Shown in pieces: positions 26,967-39,691 of a DNA stretch of 64,000 nucleotides. A program made the position numbers and the translations under genes. Numbering within the stretch: position 1 is the first letter of the stretch; the number at the start of each line of letters is the position of its first letter. This DNA comes from Thelephora terrestris (taxonomy: Eukaryota > Basidiomycota > Agaricomycetes > Thelephorales > Thelephoraceae). The stretch is taken from NCBI GenBank assembly GCA_015956445.1, contig WIUZ02000007.1, forward strand, positions 434,001 through 498,000. The letters run 5' to 3'. A model generated the notes under the pieces. The model searched no databases and was not told the DNA's origin. It was given only the letters and a program-made list of their open reading frames with translations.

Positions 26967-29900
26967 ATGGCTGGGCTTATGCTCGAGACTCCATCTCGCC
27001 TGCTGAGGCGCATAGATGCCTTCGACGATGACGATATGCCATCGCTACCTCCCGTACCTGACTTCGAAGACGATACCGGCATCCTCTCTTCGTCCCAGAT
27101 CTCCTCGCACTCGGCCATTTCCCGGGAACCCCCTCACATAAGCAGAAGCTCAGATGTCCTTCACGCAAGCGACGAATCTTTACCCTACCAATCGACACCC
27201 ACTTTCTCTCATTTACAAAGAACAGTTTCCACGGTCCGGCCACCTCCAAGCGCCAGGAGCTCTGCTCGTTTCGCCCAGTCATTAGCTTCGTCACGTTCCC
27301 GGTCAACGCGATCTGCGGCTTCGCAGTCGAGGAACGGGAGCGGAAAGCATTTGAGGGACGAGACCTTTGATGTCAGCGAGATCAAGCCTGTCCCACCAGA
27401 TGCCAGTATCGATTGTGACGATGACTATGCTGGTGCGATGAGCCTGGAACTCGCGAACAGCAAAGCTAGCATCCCTGTGAATTATCAACCTCAGGCCCCC
27501 TCACTAGACGAAGAAGAGCTCGACCTGACTGAGGCGATGGAAGACATTGGTCGGAGCCGCTCGCCGTTCCAGCCTGAGGGTCGCAGCGCGGACGCTCCTT
27601 CGAGGAAGGGAGGGAAGTACTATGATTATGAGGTCAGCCTGAAATCAGAGGCTAAGGTGAGTCCGCATTCGACGATTTCTGATGAGGCGCTGGACTCAGG
27701 CTGCTCACGTAGACACCTGCTCCGAAGACGCCTCGTGTTGGTCTCGACAACTCCACGTATCGAAGGCCGCTCGATAGGACTCGCACCCCCTCATTAACCC
27801 GCACAAGTACCTCACTGGCATCCTCCCTCTCGTCAGACCATGAGGACCTACCGCGAGCTAGCACATCAAATTATATCGAATGTCCCAGGACCGCCTCACC
27901 CATGTCAGCCGACTCTCTGCCACTCCCCCGTAGCTTCTTGGCTTCTCCCAACCCCACCCCTCGACCAGCGTCTGCTCCCCCGGTTTCATGCCCGTCCGAC
28001 CGATCCATACATTCCGATGATTTACACTCCAGCGATGCTTTGCCTCCTTCGGACGTCAGCGACTCTCACAGTAGTAACTACCGGCATGAAGTCAGCACTA
28101 TACAGGAGGTCCAAGAAGAAGATCTCGTTTCCGAGGAAGGAATGCAATCCTTCACTTCTGAATCGCGACGGACTGTATCAGAGGCTGACCCCCATGAACC
28201 TACCCATGGCTCTGAAGCGACGCCCAGGCAGATATATGGAGTCGATGGCATAGGAACTGTCCCAGAGTCATCGCCCGCTCCTTCTGCCACCTTCACTCCA
28301 ACCCCGGCTTTCCAGCCTCGTCCGAGAGCCAGGTTCCAAGTTCCTACCCCTACCTTCACCCCGCAACAGCCTGCGGCGACGAGATCCTCAGACCATGAGG
28401 TCACTGGGGGCGAGGACACAATCGACAACCACATGCCTCCCCGAGAAGACCTTGACCCGGTCACTCCTTACTCACAGAAACGGTCGTTCCTTATGGATGT
28501 CATCAACTCTACTGCTCGTCCCCGCATGAAGTTCCCCACCCCCCACCCCAACCGTGGCAAGGTTCCGGAGACGTCAATGCATCAAGACTCCCAATCCTCT
28601 TCTTCCCCATCCACAGCAGCCACTCCTGCTCCCGCCCCACCCGTTGCCCGACTCACAAATGTCTTCGCTGGGGCAACCCCTCGGCCCAGAGCCGCTTCAA
28701 ATCCGAGGCCTCGGTTATCTCACCCTTTATCTCAGGGCTGGACGGCCACCGATGCAGAGTCCGACGGCGGGCACGAATTTCAGTCTGGTTCGCCCGAATA
28801 CGATCCCCTCCAGGACCGGGCTTCCTTCATTTCCACCGCCTCTTCCCACGACTTGACGGTTCATGCTAGGGCAAATACCTCTTTCGACCCAGCGATGGGC
28901 CTTACCGCTCAAGGTGCAGGCGTCGGAAGGTTCAACGCGAAGAAACTGAACTCGTACTTGTATGGTCTCAACAAGCGACTGGAGGATGAGAACAAAGCCC
29001 TGGTAGACCGGATCACTGAACTTGAGGCCAAGGGAGCGAGTACCTCACCTGCAACTTCATCAAACTCTTCCATTCCCGGAAGGTTCGTGAATGCCGGTCG
29101 TGGACGAGCGCGGGTGAGCGTAAGTCCCGGAGGGTTGGGAAATGTCGAAGAGGAGGAGGAGGATGGAGACTATTTATCGGAGAAGGCAGAGTTGGAAGCA
29201 GTTATCCAAGGCCTGCAAGATGAATTGGAGAAGTCCAACAAGGAGAAGGAAGAGTACGAGGCCAAGTTCAATGCAGAACGCGCTTTGGATAAACAGCGGT
29301 GGCGCGACAGGATGGCTGAGGTTGAGAAAGGCGTCGAAAATATAGTCCGGGACCTCGAGCAGAAACTCGACAAAGCCGAAGCTGATGCAAAGGAAACCGC
29401 TCGACGCGTCGAGGCCGTTGAAGCCGAGAGAGATGTCGCGCTGGAGAAGGTCGAGATTGCGGAGCGAGCATTGGCGGCGGAGGCTGACATAGGGAAGGAG
29501 ATGAACGTTGTCAACGAGGAACTTGGTCGACTATCTGGCGAACTCAAGAAGACTAATATTCGCGCGAGAAATTTGGAGGATGACCTTGGAGAACGCAATA
29601 TCAAAGTGGCTCAGCTCGAGGCCGAACTCAAGGACGAGAAGGACATCGTTGAAGGCTTGGACCAAGAGCTGGCCACCCGCCTGGACGAGATTGAGAACCT
29701 TCGCAAGCAGGTCGAGGAGCGATCCAAGAAGCTGAAGGCCAACGCTGACGAACTTCGCGATACCAAGGGTTATGTGGCTGAGTTGGAAGCCGAAGCTGAG
29801 GTTGCTGCAGAGAGGATTCAGGCTGTCGAGGCTGAGTTTGAGTCCATGCAAGCTCGCTTACGAGAGACCGTCAACGAAGGAATCCATGCTCAGGAGCGGG

Positions 29901-32726
29901 TGGAAGAACTGGAGGAGGAGATCGGAAGGCTCAACGAACTCGGACATCAAATGCAGGAAGCTCTCGAGGTTGCTGACGGAAAGGATAGATCCCACGACGA
30001 GGAAATTGCGGAGCTCAAGGGAACTATCTCTGCCCTTGAACGAGAACTAGAAAGGGAAAGGGAGAAATCCAGGTCCCTTTCGAGAGTCACAGCGCCACCT
30101 GGAGTCTCGAGCGCGGATATCGAGGCGTTGGAGAACGAATTGGACGATGCACACAAGGAAATTTCCCGACTCAAGGCTCTTATGCAACAGTCCCCAGCCA
30201 GGAGAGCGATGGAAACTGCAAAGGACAACCGGATTGAGATGTTACAGAAGGAACGGGACGATCTCTTGAAACGTGTTCAAGTCCTCAGGGATGGGGTAAA
30301 CGGCACCCCAAGTAAGGCCATGATTGATATCACCGTCGCAAGCGCAGCATCCCCCTTCCGTCGCCCAACGGTTTCTATGCTAAGTCCGAAAACTCCTGGT
30401 GGCCCCCTCCGAGACGTACGTGGCGCATTCCATTTTCTCTTGATCAGTCCATAGAAGCTAAATACCCGTATTCAGGCTTCTTGGTTAAATGCAACCACGA
30501 ACGACCCGACCTCTCCCTTCTTCTCGGAGATCGCGCGTCTCCGTCAGGATCTGGAGCGTGCTAACCAAAGTATTGACGATAAACTGGGGCAGATCGAAGA
30601 GGCTGGGATAGACGTCATAAACCTTACGCGTCAACTTGAGGACGGACGCGTTAGGATCGCCTCTCTGGAAGATGACGTCGCTCGACTTTCGCGAAAGGAT
30701 GACCGTAGGACCCGTAGGCTGCAGAAAATGCGTTGTGGGAAATGCCGAACTAAGATTGATTTCCGGAGTATTGATGCAGACGAGAGGTATGTCCCGTGTG
30801 AAGAAATTATATGATAGGCTCGAGTCTGACTCAGGGATGGTGCAGCTTACCGGACCTTTCGACCTCCTCCCTCCCGTCTAATCCTCCAACTCCACCAACC
30901 CGCACCAGCGAGGTTCTGAGGGCCGATCTTCAAGCTGCGAATAAACAACTCGAAGGGCTTAAAGAACAATGGGAAAGGGAGAAGAGGCAATTGCTCGGAG
31001 AAAAGGCTATCCTTCAAGATACTGCTCACAAGCTAAACTTGCAAATCCGGAACGCACAGGATGAGGCTAAGTGGTCCGCCGAGAGCGGCAAGGCAGCCCA
31101 GAAAGCAAAAGTTTCTGTTCAGGCTGTAAGCTTGATTCTACCCGTGCCTCAACGTGGAGCGTGATCTCATGTTCGTGCGATGCGACTACAGGAATTGGAC
31201 ACGGCGAAGCAATCCATTGCGTCGTTGGAGTCAGAGCTAGCAACCGAGAGATCAAAGTTGCGATCTCTACTCACCGAACAAGACCGGTTTGAACGAGAGC
31301 GTGAGAACGTTTTGGTCAAGCTGCGTCGCACCGAATCGGTGTGTCATGTTTCGTCCCTTCACTCCGAAATCTTGAGGCTCACTTCTGCGGGCCACACAGG
31401 ATATGGTCGATGTTAAGGAAAGCCTTGATCGGGTCAAGCACGATAACCATAAGCTGGAAGCGGAACTTCGAGGTATGCAAACTGAGCCTCGGAAAGGTTC
31501 CTTGACTCACGAGCGCACAGCCACCGCGACCGTTGAACAGAAGGCGAGGAACTTGCAAGCGAAGGTAACGGAGAATTCAGGTGCCATTGACAGGCTGCGC
31601 CAAGAACGGTCTATGCTCCTGAACGACCACAAGCAGCTGCAACAGCAATATTCAGACGTTAATGAGGTGAGTCCAATGGGCGTCACGAAGCGAATACTCT
31701 CACCCTAAGTCACCGACTCCTTCAGCGTATGAACGCACTTCGTGATCAACTTCGTACTGCCCAGAGGTCCCACGACGACAGAAGACACGAACTTGACCTC
31801 CATGCACACGAAATCGAAGATCTCCGTCGCGCCCTCACCGATCGCGAGAACGAACTTGAGCGTGCCGAAGCCTCAAAAATTCGGGTCGCCCAAGAGAAAT
31901 CCGAATTTTCGCAGACCGTGCGTCAGCTTGAGGCGGATCTGTCGAGGGTTCGAAAAGACGCTGAGAGGTTCGGAAACGATTTGAAGGCGTTGAGGAGAGA
32001 GCGAGATAAGTTGGAGGAGAGGAGGAAGGCTGAGGTGGAGAGGGCAACGAAAGCTGAGCGTGGGCAGAATCAGCTCAGGTCTGAGCTTAGACTTGTGAAG
32101 GAGGAGTTGGAGGACGAGAAAGGGAGGAGCAGAAATGCCGTTGAGACATGGAAGTCTCACGTTTGTGTTGCCGGGTGCGTTTTCCCTATCATATGGGGTT
32201 ACGATTATGCTGACCACGAGAGTAGGGATGGTGGCGATGTTCTCGCTATAAAGAATCGGCACAAACAAGAGTGCAAAGGACTGATCGTCCAAATCAAGTA
32301 CCTCAAGGCGAAGTACACGAGGGAGTCCACGATGAGGAGCGACCTTGGATTCCAGAAGCATTACCTCCTCGTGTTGCTTGCCAAATTCGAGTCCTCGTGA
32401 GTCTCACTTACCCCTATTTCTATTTACTCTCGCTCATCACTTTTTTTTTTTTCATTTCTAGGGAAACAAAGATCCTCGCGGCGATAGCTCGAATCGGTTA
32501 CGTCGTCGGTGCACCATCTCTCCCGCCCCTGAACTCGTTCAACAGGACTCCCAAGATCAAGTTCCGTGGGGCTGTCAAAAGCGTCTTGTTCACGCTCCGT
32601 GCCAAACGCGCGAGTCAAGAGTGGAAGCAACAAGTTCAGGCGCGGCAAGCGGTGTCTGAAGCCTTTCAAGACGTTAGGAGGCGTAGGGCTGCCACGAACG
32701 CTCCCTCGTCTTCCGAGCATTCGTAG
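26967..32726 (+). CDS. PACT-domain coiled-coil protein, probable spindle pole body scaffold (Pcp1/Spc110-like)
   Basis: Exons 26967-27656, 27713-30415, 30476-30786, 30846-31125, 31192-31338, 31400-31472, 31521-31666, 31726-32174, 32226-32396 and 32462-32726 give 1744 aa. The first third is Ser/Pro-rich and disordered. FNAKKLNSYLYGLNKRLED then opens a very long heptad-rich coiled coil. The C-terminus holds a PACT-type centrosome/SPB targeting domain: HKQECKGLIVQIKYLKAKY, LRSDLGFQKHYLL-like text, then the basic segment FRGAVKSVLFTLRAKR. In fission yeast Pcp1 and budding yeast Spc110 this end anchors to the pole body, binds calmodulin and recruits gamma-tubulin complexes. The function here is inferred from domain order. 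Introns 31473-31520 and 32175-32225 are stop-free multiples of three, so retention would be silent. An embedded CxxC pair (KMRCGKCR) lies near residue 1220. Confidence 0.88.
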
Positions 32727-33188
32727 GCCCCGTCCGCTGCATTTCCGATTGTCCACCTGCCGCTTTGATTATAGCTCTCGTCGTCCTTCGCTCTTCGCAG
32801 TTCATCTAGCTTCCGATTCGGTTCGTTCTTATCGATTATTCTTGGGCCAACCCTCGTCATTCCTTCCCCGTACCCTATTTACACCTTCAATCTCATAGAA
32901 ATAACTCTTATCTTGTAATATTCTCAGAGGCACACACGTAATCTGTTGTACAATAAAGCCCAACGTTTGCCTACTGGTATCGTAAACCCGACACAGGCAA
33001 ACCTCCGAACGTCACATACGATTAACCAAAAATAGGTGTGGGAAGGGGAAGCGGAAAGGAACGTAGATATGAAGTGATTCCTCGATCCAATAAACGATAG
33101 TGGAAGACATAAAGAGCGAAAAGCATGAAGGTCGGTCCCCACACCCAACCTTGTTGATACACGAAGAAACAAAAATGGCTGAATAAGG
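32727..33188. other. Convergent 3' ends
   Basis: 462 bp lie between two convergent stop codons. The stretch should hold both 3' UTRs; nothing else is seen. Confidence 0.45.
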
Positions 33189-35091
33189 TTAAGATCTCTC
33201 CTGAGCAGCAGCGCTGCCCTCACCGGCCTCCTCATTCTTCCCCTCGGCACCACCAAAAGCTGCCCTGACGAATGCTTTAACCTCAGTTGTGGCCCACCTC
33301 CACAGACTGGGCAAGAAACCCTGCGGTGGTTGATAGCTTTCAGTCCTTCGCTTTACCGTGGGCCGGACATCCAAATCCTCGGTCGTCGCACCGGTGGGAT
33401 CCTCGACGTCTTCCCCGCCCTCCCGTTGGCGTTTCTTACCTCTGGAAGGTGAAGAGGTTGCGCCAACTAGGGTTGCTTCCGTGTCAGGGTTCGAAGCGGG
33501 TGGTTTGGGAACAGTACCAGCTACGCTTGTGGAAGGAATCGAAATGGGAGGCGGTGTAGGTGGTATGCATGTCAGTTTGTGTTCGTGCCACTTCACAAGA
33601 CTATAATCGCCGTCGCCTTGTAAAACAACCGGGAGGTGGCATACATTACAAACGACTGCCTCTGCGGTGAAGCTCTTGACTTGCGAGTCGTTCACGAGCT
33701 GCATTTTCCTATTCATAGTGGCTACTCGCCCACTTGGCCTCCAAGGCAACGTCAGCTGCGGTAGGTTGCGTTATATGCGTTAAGCTGAACTTACAATTCA
33801 CCCGAGCACCGACCACAATGCTGGTTCCAGGGCGTGAGGTCATACTTCCGTTGGTTACCGAGTTTGATCCATTTCTGGCAAGCTCGACATTGGACCTCCC
33901 ACTCCTTGGCGACCAACACACGTGGGTCTTTGTTCAAGAACTCTCTACGTTGCTCCTCGTTGCGTCGAGGAGCGCGGTCTGGTGTCCCAGCCACTGACGG
34001 TTGGTCATCACCGCTCTCGCCCCCATCGGAGCCGCTGAAAGGAGCGGCAAATAAATACCAATCGAACTATCGCAAAGAAAGATTCCGTACGCTGGTTCTT
34101 TAGTCTTACACTTTTCCGCGTGTTTCGCCCATTTGTACAAAGGGTACGTCGTCTTTCCACCCATACCAACCCACCGGTTGCATCGTTTACAAAATGCCCT
34201 GTGAGGCTCCAATTCACCACAGTCCGGTTGTTCGCGCAGATATTGAATTCGCTGTTCTTCGGTTCGTCGGATTGCTCCAGTTGTAGCAGATTCAGCAATA
34301 GACTCATTGTCATCTGCCGCTTCGACCGGCGACGATGCGCGTCTGGAGGTGATAGTAGTATTGAATAAGAAAATACAGGAATGAAAGTGGGATCATGAGC
34401 ATACTTGGACTTGTTGAGGGAATTTAAGGAGGCTTTAGTCAGCAGCATTGGAGTTGGCACGGTGGATGTCCTCTTCGGGGTATTCCCTTTGTTCGCTTGC
34501 ACAGGAGATGTTTGCGCGGTCTTGCTAATAGGTTTAGCATTCAGCTCGGTATCTGGTCCATCGACAGCTGCAAAACGTGATCGTTTTGGGGAAGGAGGCG
34601 GAAGGCTGCATACGGCCACCGATCAGTACCGGGGTGGACTTTGGAAGGATTTGACACACAAAACATCGACCCGCTTCGGCCTGTTCTCCGACCTTTTCTG
34701 AGAGATATAACGCGTTTGTCAGTCACTAGCCAAATGTGGTAAGATGGTCGGATGGCTCACAGAGGGAGAAACCTGCTTCCTAGGGGAGCTCTGCCGTGAG
34801 CCCACATCTGACTCTTCTGCTGAACTGCTGTGATATGCGGAAGATCAAAAACAGCTAAGGACGCGTGAGTTGATTGTGTACAGACTCATTTTGGATCACG
34901 TCCCGTATGGCCGACTGTGCAGCAAAGAGGAATTAGGCATATGCATCGAGTAATTGGTGAGGTGAGCACGCGTAATTACCTGTCGCCGGGTGGTGTAAGT
35001 CTTCCTGACAGCACTTATCGCAGGATTTAGAACGGTTAGTTAGCACGATGTATAGAAGAGCAACAACGCACGATGTAGAAGAAGAAACCAT
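33189..35091 (-). CDS. Protein with three CxxC-W-H-C repeats, possibly zinc-binding
   Basis: Exons in gene order are 35091-35072, 35004-34980, 34914-34886, 34827-34761, 34697-34660, 34605-34405, 34342-34091, 34034-33795 and 33738-33189, giving 473 aa. The first five exons are only 20-67 nt. Three copies of one module are visible: FCKRCNRWVGM...WAKHAEKC, QCRACQKWIKL...WNQHCGRC and VCNVCHLPVVL...WHEHKLTC. Each has CxxC, about 20 residues, then W, H and C. Copies one and two are preceded by a charged EEQR helix. The spacing suggests a CCHC-like zinc site. The module recurs in basidiomycete proteins of unknown role (from memory). The C-terminal part is basic and low-complexity (GKKRQREGG), which suits the nucleus. 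The junctions at 34091/34034 and 33795/33738 had alternatives; I chose those that keep the cysteines and the best donors. It is divergent from pirin across 213 bp. Confidence 0.72.
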
Positions 35092-35304
35092 CCCCGACTC
35101 TCGTCAGCTGGATTGCCAATGGGAAAGTTGAGACTAAAGTGGATCGTGACAGTGACAGCACGTTGTAATCTCGTGTGTCACAACATTACAGAGCGTGAGA
35201 AGATACGACCACTCTTAGGGAGGCGTTGGAAAGATATCTATCAAAGTTGACTACGATGCTTAGGAAACCCGGAAGATTAGCCAAGGCCATCTGTAAGCTC
35301 TCGA
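35092..35304. promoter_or_regulatory. Short shared promoter of the CxxC-repeat gene and pirin
   Basis: Only 213 bp separate the two divergent start codons, so the promoters overlap or are shared. If pirin starts at 35401 the gap is 309 bp. No element is recognisable by eye. Confidence 0.4.
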
Positions 35305-36538
35305 ATGCCCGCCTTGTATAAATACGCGTCGACCGTGCTCCTCTTCCTCATCTCAATCCTCTCTGCTTATCTGTTCGTCCCTCAATCACAACCACAAATC
35401 ATGTCCAGTATCACCAGATCCGTCGTGAAGAGCGTCCTCGCCGTCGAAACCCAGGAGGGTGTCGGCGCTGTCGTCCGCAGATCCATCGGGACAGCCGTCC
35501 TCCGCAACCTCACCCCTTTCCTCATGCTCGACCACTTCCGCATCAGCAAGGGTGCTGGCTTCCCCGACCACCCACACAGAGGCCAGGCGACCGTCACATA
35601 CATGCTTGAAGGGTAAGCAGCTTCTTTCTCACATTGCTCAACCTCAACGCGAGGTGATCGGTGCCAATTGACGCTCATTTGCACGGGCAGATCAAGCAGG
35701 CATGAAGACTCTGCCGGACACCGTGGAACCATCGAAACTGGAGGAGTCCAGTGGATGACCGCTGGTAAAGGAAGCGAGTGTTCCTCCCCGTTGTCATGGC
35801 CATCTCCCCGTTTCTAACATTCGTCCTCAGTCATCCACGCTGAAATGCCAGTCCATGAAGCCGGCAAGCCCGACCCCGTTGGTCTGCAACTCTGGGTCGA
35901 CCTCCCGAAACAAGTACGTGAAACCCCAGGATATCCACTACATCGTAACTAATTCTCTATCGAGCACAAAATGGTTGACCCATCTTACCAAGAACTCAAT
36001 GCCTCTGGTATCCCCTCCGCCTACCCGGAGGGTCCCGAGGGTCCCGTCAGGATCAAAGTAATTTCCGGAAAGAGCTTTGGAGTTGAATCTCCCGTGCGTC
36101 CTCTTGGAGGGTGCTGGTACTTCCACGTCATCTTCGACAAGAAATCCAACATCTTCCACGACCTCCCAGCCGGATGGACCTCGTTCGCCTACGTTTTGAA
36201 GGGGCGCGTGAAGGTCGGAAACGAGGAGAAAGAGCACGAAGAGTTCCACACTCTCGTATTCAGCGCAGAACCGGACCAGACCGGTGTGCGCTTGGAAGGA
36301 TTGGAAGATGGCACCGAATTGGTCCTGGTATGTTCACATCCTGATTCCTTCGATGCGACCGTTAACGTACTGTCACCGTCAGATTTCTGGAGAGCCCCTC
36401 GATCAAACCGTTTTCCAATACGGTCCATTCGTCATGACCACCCGTGATGAAATCGAAAAGACCATCATGGACTACCGCATGAGTAAGAACGGTTTCGAGA
36501 AGGCTAGCACATGGAAGAGTGAAATCGGAAACCTCTAA
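35305..36538 (+). CDS. Pirin (cupin-fold iron protein)
   Basis: Exons 35305-35612, 35691-35773, 35831-35913, 35965-36327 and 36383-36538 give 330 aa; starting at the second ATG (35401, MSSITRSVVKSV) gives 298 aa, the usual pirin length. Pirins are bicupin proteins that bind Fe with three His and one Glu, seen here in FPDHPHRG and IIHAEMPVHE. They have been linked to transcriptional co-regulation and quercetinase-like activity. Exon 2 must end before gcgagt (a GC donor) to yield WMTAGKGIIHAEMP; the nearest GT donor would delete conserved residues. The extra N-terminus from 35305 contains a hydrophobic run (STVLLFLISILSAYLFV) that would anchor or export the protein, which is unusual for pirin. 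Confidence 0.92.
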
Positions 36539-36834
36539 AATACTTTTTTGCATCTGCACACATCTATTTACACCTACTTTATCTATTTATCTTAATATCT
36601 CATGGAAACGAGCCCTCTATGGTCAGCGTTTATTGCTCATTGCCCGCAGCTGTACACACCCAGGAGCAACGAGCAAATCGTCGTCGCATTTCACAGGGCC
36701 GTGAACTACGCAAGTCATTCTTAGGATCTTATCATAGCTCATTCCTGGCCAAAGCCGAGTACGAATGCATGGAAATATCCATAGAGGTCGGAATTACTAT
36801 ATCGAGAGGAAGGACACCAGATTGAACATCTAAT

Positions 36835-39691
36835 TTACGAGCTGGCAACGATAGCTTTTCGTCTGACTGGGGGTTTGGCCCTCTTCCTCTTCTTCCCCTC
36901 CACGAACGCGTTAGCGCTTTTGAGGTCTCGTCCCAACGAGTCTTCCTTCTTGACTTGATAAATCCTAACGAGCCAATTCTCTGACGTGAAGGCCTCCTCG
37001 AGGTAATCCAACGTTGGGCCAGTGGTGGGTAGGTGTTGGTTGCGGACGCGGTCGACAGGGGTACTACCTCCGAAAAGGTTGCTGAACCTATGGAGAGGGT
37101 ACGAAGCCATATCAGAAGCCATGCCAGTCAAGGTGGCACCGGAAAACCAACCTGTAGTAGGACATCTTGTACATCAAGCAATCCTTCATGGTTTGCGATG
37201 CTTGAGCATCAACCCGGTACTCTCCCGCGGGGGTGAAATAGTTGGGTTCCTGGATTTCATCGGGCCATACTCCCTGCGCAATCCTAACCATCCACAAGAA
37301 TTTGTTGATGTCATCTCCAGAGTATCCCATCAGCCCTCCAAAGATGATCAGAACGTATTCCACATCATGTTTTCGAAGAATGGGGTAAGCGACTTCCTCA
37401 GTTGAGGACATAGCCTTTCCGACGGTAGCAATGTGGGCTGTGAGTCAGATCGATGATCAGCCTCAGTAAAATAGTTCAAAAATCAAACTAACTGTTATTC
37501 CAGGTGTTGTTGTCAACGAGTGTCGGCCTGTCCGCCATACCAGAGATTTGGTACCCGTAGTCCCACCAGCTCATCACTACCGCATCCTCCCTTGTGTTTT
37601 GCCTCAACCAGTAATAAGCCTCCCGGAAGTCGTCAATGATATGCTGACTTCCGTCTTGGTTCCTCGAAGCCAACACGACTGAAGGTGACGAATAGGCATA
37701 GGAAGTAACCCATGTACAATGCTGAACAAAGAAGACGAGGAGGTACAGAGCAACGCCAACGACGACAATTCTGCTGTCCAAACCCGCAACGCGGGGAGGC
37801 TTGTCTTTTTCCAGAATGGAACCGAGCACCTCGAACCCTGTGGCGAAATCGTTGATGGAAGCCTTCTGGGTAACTTCGGCGGCCGGTGTCTTGTCCTTTT
37901 TCGTCTTCTTAGGAGTTCCCTCAGAGGTAGTAGCGCCAGCGACGGAGACGCGATCAGTGTCGGGGGCGGGCGTATCGGTGGTATCGGGCATCCTCGGGTC
38001 AATGTAGGTGTCCAAGAGCGTCGAAAGGGCAACCGCAGCAGCGACACAAACGCATGGGGTAAGGGTCAACATCAACCGAACCATGACACCAGCGAAATAT
38101 GTTCCGACGAGAGCGTAGATGATAACAAATACGTGCTCGTCCCGAAGTTCCCTGAAGCAAAGAACCACGCCAACCGGGAAAAGGAATACGAGGAACTGGA
38201 GGTCCATGAAGAATGATGGCCAGGCAGTAGGCTGGTGTTCAGACACTGAGGCGATGATTGGGATGTACCTGGGGCCAGACCGGGTCAGTAATCTGGAAAG
38301 GTGAGTCCTGGTGATGTCTCCTTACTTTTTAGCATATCCCGTGTCCCAGAGGGAGTAGAATCTTCCAGTCCAGGGAGCGATATAACCTTTGTACGTCAGA
38401 CCGACGATCCCGAGGGTCCCCAAAATACCAATGGTGACAACCGAGACGAAGAGCAGAGTCTGGAACTGTTTGGAGGAAACGTGGGCCTTCACGAGGTAAG
38501 CGAAGGAAACGATTTGGAGAAGGCCGAAAACACCTAATTACCATATGATCAGCCCAGGGGACGACGTCAAGAAATCGAACTCACCAAGAGCGGCCATATG
38601 CTCACTGGTCCTGACGGGTTGGAAACCAACGAACGGAACTTGCATACTGGCCAGTGTACCGATTGCATACCAGGACGAATAAGCCACGTAAAGTCGGCTG
38701 GAGAACCGACCCATAAGAATCAAGACCAAAGCGTGAAGCGGAATCATGTTCGTGATGAAAGCGTATCCACCTAGGAGTCTCATAGTTTCGGTGAAAAATC
38801 TCAACAGAATCCGGTTGAATCCATACCCCAAGCAGCGACCATGTAGAAGTAGAACAAAGCAGCAATGGTTCCGAAGAAAGCGCTTCCGGTCTTCAGGGCT
38901 TTAATCCAAGAGTAGAAGGTAAACATGAGCAAGAAAATCGCAATCGCTTCGTTGTCGTAGGATCCAGCGACGGAACGCGAGATGTATCCCGGGACGATAC
39001 CGATGAAGGCGGCGGCCAACAAGCCCGCACTCTCGTCCTTCAGCTCTTTGGTAAACCTGTTTTTGTGGGTTTACCCTGGTCGTAGACGACGATAGATAGA
39101 AGAACGTACATGTATGTAGCCCAGGCGGTCAAGGCGCTAAACCCAGGAGCAAGGAGCACACAAACGTTTCGAATATCAACAGGTAAGTTCAGGGCGTGGA
39201 GAATGTTGTAGATGACACCGCTCGTGGCCATTAAACCTGGGTAGATTGTACCTCCAACCACACGACCTAGTGGGTACCAGGCCGTTGGGTCGAACCAGTT
39301 CCAAAATTCCTAGAAGAATATCAGCACGCGAGGCATTCGGGGAGCAAGCACACAACGCACGTAGAATCCTTGGGAGGCCAGTACTTTCGTAGCACGACTA
39401 CCAATGCTCTTCAGCAATTCATGAGAAAGTAGGTGACCTTGCGACAACGTACTAGTTAAACCATGGATCGCTAGCCACGCCACGTTAGCATCCGCTCCGA
39501 TCGTGCTGAGAAGCAACTGGGGATGGGACGTACAACTCGTGAATGACACTCTCAAAGTTAATCACAGCAAACAATCTTGAAGCAATAGCGGCACCAGAGA
39601 TAAACGCAAGGGCAATGATACGCAGGAACGAAGCCGTGTTCTGCACGGTTGACGGGGCCAAATTCGACGGCAGCGAGTATGCCAGCGCCAT
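36835..39691 (-). CDS. STT3: Oligosaccharyltransferase catalytic subunit STT3
   Basis: Exons in gene order are 39691-39534, 39470-39453 (18 nt), 39397-39361, 39309-39110, 39056-38827, 38770-38585, 38533-38326, 38268-37493, 37437-37152 and 37087-36835, giving 783 aa. STT3 is the multispanning ER membrane enzyme that transfers the lipid-linked glycan to Asn in nascent proteins. Visible motifs are the first acidic motif [29 protein letters not shown], the signature [13 protein letters not shown], the glycosylated NNTWNNTHIAT stretch, and the DK-type motif around [16 protein letters not shown]. About ten or more hydrophobic helices precede the lumenal C-terminal domain. An acidic/Lys-rich loop with [12 protein letters not shown] and KKTKKDKT lies near residues 430-480 and is longer than I expect. 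The gene is convergent with pirin (296 bp apart). Confidence 0.97.

Noticed and set aside
29170-29604. 144-aa minus-strand Ser-rich frame
   Set aside because: Antisense of the Glu/Lys-rich coiled coil in the PACT gene, a standard shadow.
33287-33606. Plus-strand open frames of 82-90 aa
   Set aside because: Antisense to the last exon of the CxxC-repeat gene; no motif.
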